DNA from: Chloroflexota bacterium
GTDB taxonomy: Bacteria; Chloroflexota; UBA6077
Reading direction: 5' to 3'
NCBI GenBank assembly: GCA_021788565.1
Contig: JAJYKO010000275.1
Location: 1-7,101, forward strand
DNA: 7,101 bases
Shown piece after piece: positions 5,259 through 7,101 of this stretch. Made by a program: the position numbers and the translations under genes. The notes below the pieces were generated by a model. That model saw only the letters and a program-made list of their open reading frames with translations. It was not told where the DNA came from and did no database searches. Numbering within the stretch: the first letter of the stretch is position 1; each line of letters opens with the position of its first letter.

Positions 5259-6188
5259 TTAGCTCGCCTTCTCGCCCGCGGAGGGCGTGCCATCCTGCTC
5301 CGAGTCCGATTCGCACGTCTCGCAGTCAAGGGCGCACGGCTCTACGTGGATGTTTAGCGTCAGCGATCCGAGTGCATCCTTCAGGTCGCTTTCCAAATGG
5401 TCGCACAGGTCATGGGACTGCTGTACCGTGACGTTTCGGTTCATCACGAGGTGAAGGTCCACGTGCCGTTCCGAGCCGGACTTGCGGGATCGGATCTCGT
5501 GGTAGCCCACCATGTCGCTCTTGTGCTTGTCCAGCACCTCTCGGATCAACGCCTGCTCGTCGGCGGGTAGGCTTGTATCCAGCAGGTCCCGGATCGATCT
5601 CCGCGTGATGTCGAAGGCCGTCCTGCAAATGAACAGGGCGACAGCGATGGCGATGATGGGGTCCAACACCGTTAACCCGGTCAGCCGGACCACCACCAGA
5701 CCGACGGTCACTCCGAGCGAGGTCAGTACGTCGGTAGTCAGATGCCACGCGTCCGCCTCGAGCGCCATGGACTCGGTAGCCTTCGCGACCCTCATCAGTT
5801 GACGGGAGACAAAGGTGTTGGCGATAGCGGAGACGCCCATGACGACGATCCCTAGGTCGACGCTCTCTAGGTTGACGCCGTGCATCAGCTTCTGGACGGC
5901 CTCGTAAATTATCATTATGGCAGCCAAAAAGATGAGCACGGCCTCTACCGCGCCGGAGAGGTTCTCCGCCTTTCCGTGACCGAAGAGGTGCTCGTCGTCC
6001 GGAGGTTTAGCCGCGGCCCGGACGGCGAAAAAGGCCATCGTAGCGGCCAGGAGATCGATGCTGGAGTGTATGGCTTCGGAGATAACGCTGACAGAGCCGA
6101 TGGTGAGCCCCACGGTGAGCTTGAGGACCACCAGGGTTGCGTTCGATGTTATGGACAGGGCGGCGACGCCCTTCTTGCTTGAAAACAC
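5259..6188 (-). CDS. Cation diffusion facilitator (CDF) family metal exporter, Zn-type
   Basis: Exports divalent metal ions, most likely Zn(II), from the cytoplasm in exchange for protons. 309 residues from GTG at 6186-6188. The membrane part (about 8-190) fits six segments. Metal site A is His41-x3-Asp45 (HSSID) in TM2 and His149-x3-Asp153 (HLTTD) in TM5. HLFGHGKAE (67-75) between TM2 and TM3 is a family signature. The C-terminal dimer domain (about 200-283) has RHVDLHLVMN (241-250) and ends LNIHVEP, with His242, His246 and His281 as likely cytoplasmic metal ligands. HxxxD/HxxxD at site A is the pattern linked to Zn/Cd exporters; Co or Mn cannot be excluded. Unusual is a Cys-rich acidic tail with Cys285, Cys289 and Cys292. 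The reading frame is open to 6251, but the extra 21 codons have no membrane or family character. A long hairpin-rich leader precedes the gene. Confidence 0.9.
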   Translation of the reverse strand: MFSSKKGVAALSITSNATLVVLKLTVGLTIGSVSVISEAIHSSIDLLAATMAFFAVRAAAKPPDDEHLFGHGKAENLSGAVEAVLIFLAAIMIIYEAVQKLMHGVNLESVDLGIVVMGVSAIANTFVSRQLMRVAKATESMALEADAWHLTTDVLTSLGVTVGLVVVRLTGLTVLDPIIAIAVALFICRTAFDITRRSIRDLLDTSLPADEQALIREVLDKHKSDMVGYHEIRSRKSGSERHVDLHLVMNRNVTVQQSHDLCDHLESDLKDALGSLTLNIHVEPCALDCETCESDSEQDGTPSAGEKAS

Positions 6189-6200
6189 GATTTGGCCTCC
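6186..6200 (-). promoter_or_regulatory. Shine-Dalgarno fixing the CDF start
   Basis: GGAGG (complement of 6196-6200) stands seven bases before the GTG at 6186-6188. The upstream in-frame ATG at 6249-6251 has no comparable site. This supports the shorter, 309-residue product, whose N-terminus then begins just before TM1 as in other CDF proteins. Confidence 0.7.
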
Positions 6201-6440
6201 ACGTGGCGAGTAGCAAGGAGAGCCTTCCTCCAGCCCCTTGCTTCCAGCCAATTGCCCCAGAAAACAAAATAGCTCGCGAAATCCCGGCCAGGAGGGGTGA
6301 TCTCTTTCCGAAGGTCACCTCTCGGCTACCGAGTCCCACGAGCTCCGAGCTCGCTGCCTTTTGGGCCCAGCCCCACTGGAGGCACCGCCCCCAATCGCCT
6401 GCTCCCTGGTGCAACCGAGGAGAGCTATTCCGTTCTAGTC
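6189..6440 (-). other. Hairpin-rich 5' leader of the CDF gene, candidate structured RNA
   Basis: About 250 bases lie between the predicted transcription start and the CDF GTG. Closely packed stems are visible: GGGC 6363-6366 with GCCC 6370-6373; CGAGCT 6339-6344 with AGCTCG 6348-6353; CTCGG 6321-6325 with CCGAG 6329-6333; and GGTGA 6296-6300 with TCACC 6315-6319. No open frame here looks like a protein. A leader this long and structured before a metal exporter could be a riboswitch or attenuator. I could not match it to the NiCo (czcD), yybP-ykoY or T-box consensus. Confidence 0.4.
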
Positions 6441-6446
6441 GGTCGG

Positions 6447-6475
6447 ATGATAGAGCATCGGGCAGCTTGATGCAA
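6447..6475 (-). promoter_or_regulatory. Probable promoter of the CDF gene
   Basis: On the minus strand TTGCAT (6470-6475) is followed after 17 bases by TATCAT (6447-6452). The -10 matches consensus at five of six positions; the -35 matches at three. Transcription would begin near 6440, about 250 nt before the start codon and 100 bases after the MurJ stop, so the CDF gene probably does not depend on MurJ transcription. Confidence 0.42.
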
Positions 6476-6513
6476 CAGCTGAGACCCATATTCGCAATAA
6501 CGGCCGCCACGGC

Positions 6514-6579
6514 GGGGTCAGGGGCCACCCTGTTCGGGGTCAGGGGCGGCCCTGGTTGGGGTCAGGGGCGACTCCGACT
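6514..6579. repeat. 22-base tandem repeat, three units, at the MurJ 3' end
   Basis: GGGGTCAGGGGC starts at 6514, 6536 and 6558, exactly 22 bases apart. The remaining ten bases of each unit are less conserved: units 1 and 2 agree at about 18 of 22 positions, units 2 and 3 at about 17. The second unit contains the MurJ stop (6540-6542 on the minus strand), and the third encodes MurJ's last residues. Because 22 is not a multiple of three, adding or losing a unit would change the reading frame and the tail of the protein. Confidence 0.8.
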
Positions 6580-7101
6580 CTACCGACACGCCGCCTTATC
6601 TGTCCGGCCAGCAGATCCCACACCTGATAGGCCTCGCGAACCCGCAGCGCCACGACCGCCGCGGTGTACACGGCGATCCCAACCGCGGCCGCCATCGCCA
6701 CCAGCAGCGCAACCCCGGGGCCGGTAGCCGCGAGATGGCCGGCGACCATCAGCACCAACTGGCACGCGAATCCCATCACGGCCGCAGCCGTGATGATCCG
6801 GCCCAAGAAGCCTGCCAGTTCGCGGTTCACCACCCCGGACACGCGCCTGTTCATGAGCCACAGGAGCATCACGGCGTGGGAAGTGATCTGAGCCGCGTTG
6901 GCCAGCACGAGACCGAGCATCCCGAACGGCCGGATAAGGGTCAGGGCCACGACCAGATAGACGAAGATGGCCATCACCCCGACCAGGACCGGCGTCTTGG
7001 TGTCCTTCCGTGCATAGAAGGCGAAGATCAACAGCTGGTCCACGGCCGCGAAGGCGATTTCGGGCGAGTAGCCCAGGAAGGCGAGGGATGTCAGGGCCGT
7101 G
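6540..7101 (-). CDS. murJ: Lipid II flippase MurJ/MviN, C-terminal part; 5' end off window
   Basis: MurJ moves lipid II across the inner membrane for peptidoglycan synthesis. The frame is open from the window edge to the stop at 6540-6542, giving 186 residues. The start lies beyond base 7101; full-length proteins have about 500-550 residues, so roughly the last third is seen. FAFYARKDTKTPVLVGV is the family's well-conserved motif at the start of a late repeat of the MOP/MurJ fold. It is followed by about four hydrophobic segments (VYLVVALTLI, MLGLVLANAAQI, IITAAAVMGFACQLVLMVAG, VALLVAMAAAVGIAVYTAAVVAL) and a short basic cytoplasmic end. The last dozen residues (about GVAPDPNQGRP) fall in a 22-base tandem repeat and are probably not conserved. 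Another MOP-superfamily flippase is the only real alternative. Confidence 0.85.
   Translation of the reverse strand, partial: TALTSLAFLGYSPEIAFAAVDQLLIFAFYARKDTKTPVLVGVMAIFVYLVVALTLIRPFGMLGLVLANAAQITSHAVMLLWLMNRRVSGVVNRELAGFLGRIITAAAVMGFACQLVLMVAGHLAATGPGVALLVAMAAAVGIAVYTAAVVALRVREAYQVWDLLAGQIRRRVGRVGVAPDPNQGRP

Noticed and set aside
4197..6188. CDF exporter and dehydratase as one functional operon
   Set aside because: They share a strand, but the 81-base gap contains a good extended -10 promoter and there is no known functional link. Co-transcription is possible but not supported as a system.
6225..6440. T-box riboswitch in the CDF leader, or on the opposite strand around GGAGGCACCGCC (6378-6389)
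   Set aside because: The diagnostic TGGNACCGCG sequence is absent on the minus strand. The plus-strand match lacks the first T, and no plus-strand gene lies downstream in the window. Only weak partial similarity remains.
6137..6727. Plus-strand frame of 196 codons across the CDF leader and the MurJ end
   Set aside because: It crosses two minus-strand features, has no recognisable domain and is Pro/Arg-rich, as expected for a shadow frame.

Overview
The window reads as ordinary chromosome from a GC-rich, probably thermophilic or soil-type bacterium. The best lineage guess is Chloroflexota (Thermomicrobia-like), with Actinomycetota second. The pointers are an ECF sigma factor paired with a DUF5667-type membrane protein carrying a long Thr/Pro-rich outer tail, a CGNR zinc-finger protein, frequent GTG starts with clear Shine-Dalgarno sites, and intergenic G/C-rich filler repeats. 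This placement comes from family knowledge, not from a search.

Layout from left to right. 1-827 (minus): ring-cleaving dioxygenase of the VOC/glyoxalase fold, cut at its C-terminus by the window edge. 828-1030: divergent spacer. 1031-2960 (plus): two-gene sigma/anti-sigma unit, in which the second gene starts 107 bases before the first one ends. 2961-3349: non-coding stretch whose right end holds three copies of an 8-base word (CTAACCTG) over a good promoter. 3350-3979 (plus): CGNR/ABATE regulator. 3977-4199: nested inverted-repeat element that fills the gap between two convergent genes and supplies both stop codons. 4197-5177 (minus): threonine/serine dehydratase of the PLP fold-type II family. 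5259-6188 (minus): CDF metal-cation exporter with its own promoter and a hairpin-rich leader of about 250 nt. 6514-6579: 22-base tandem repeat. 6540-7101 (minus): C-terminal part of the lipid II flippase MurJ, whose last residues and stop lie in that repeat.

The genes do not form one pathway. The only clear functional pair is the sigma factor with its membrane-bound partner. The dehydratase and the CDF exporter are co-oriented, but a promoter-like sequence lies in the 81-base gap between them, so they may be expressed separately. I see no CRISPR array, transposase, prophage gene, toxin-antitoxin pair, tRNA or rRNA. The items most worth following up are non-coding: the CTAACCTG operator cluster, the structured CDF leader, the stop-codon-carrying inverted repeat, and the long sigma/anti-sigma gene overlap.
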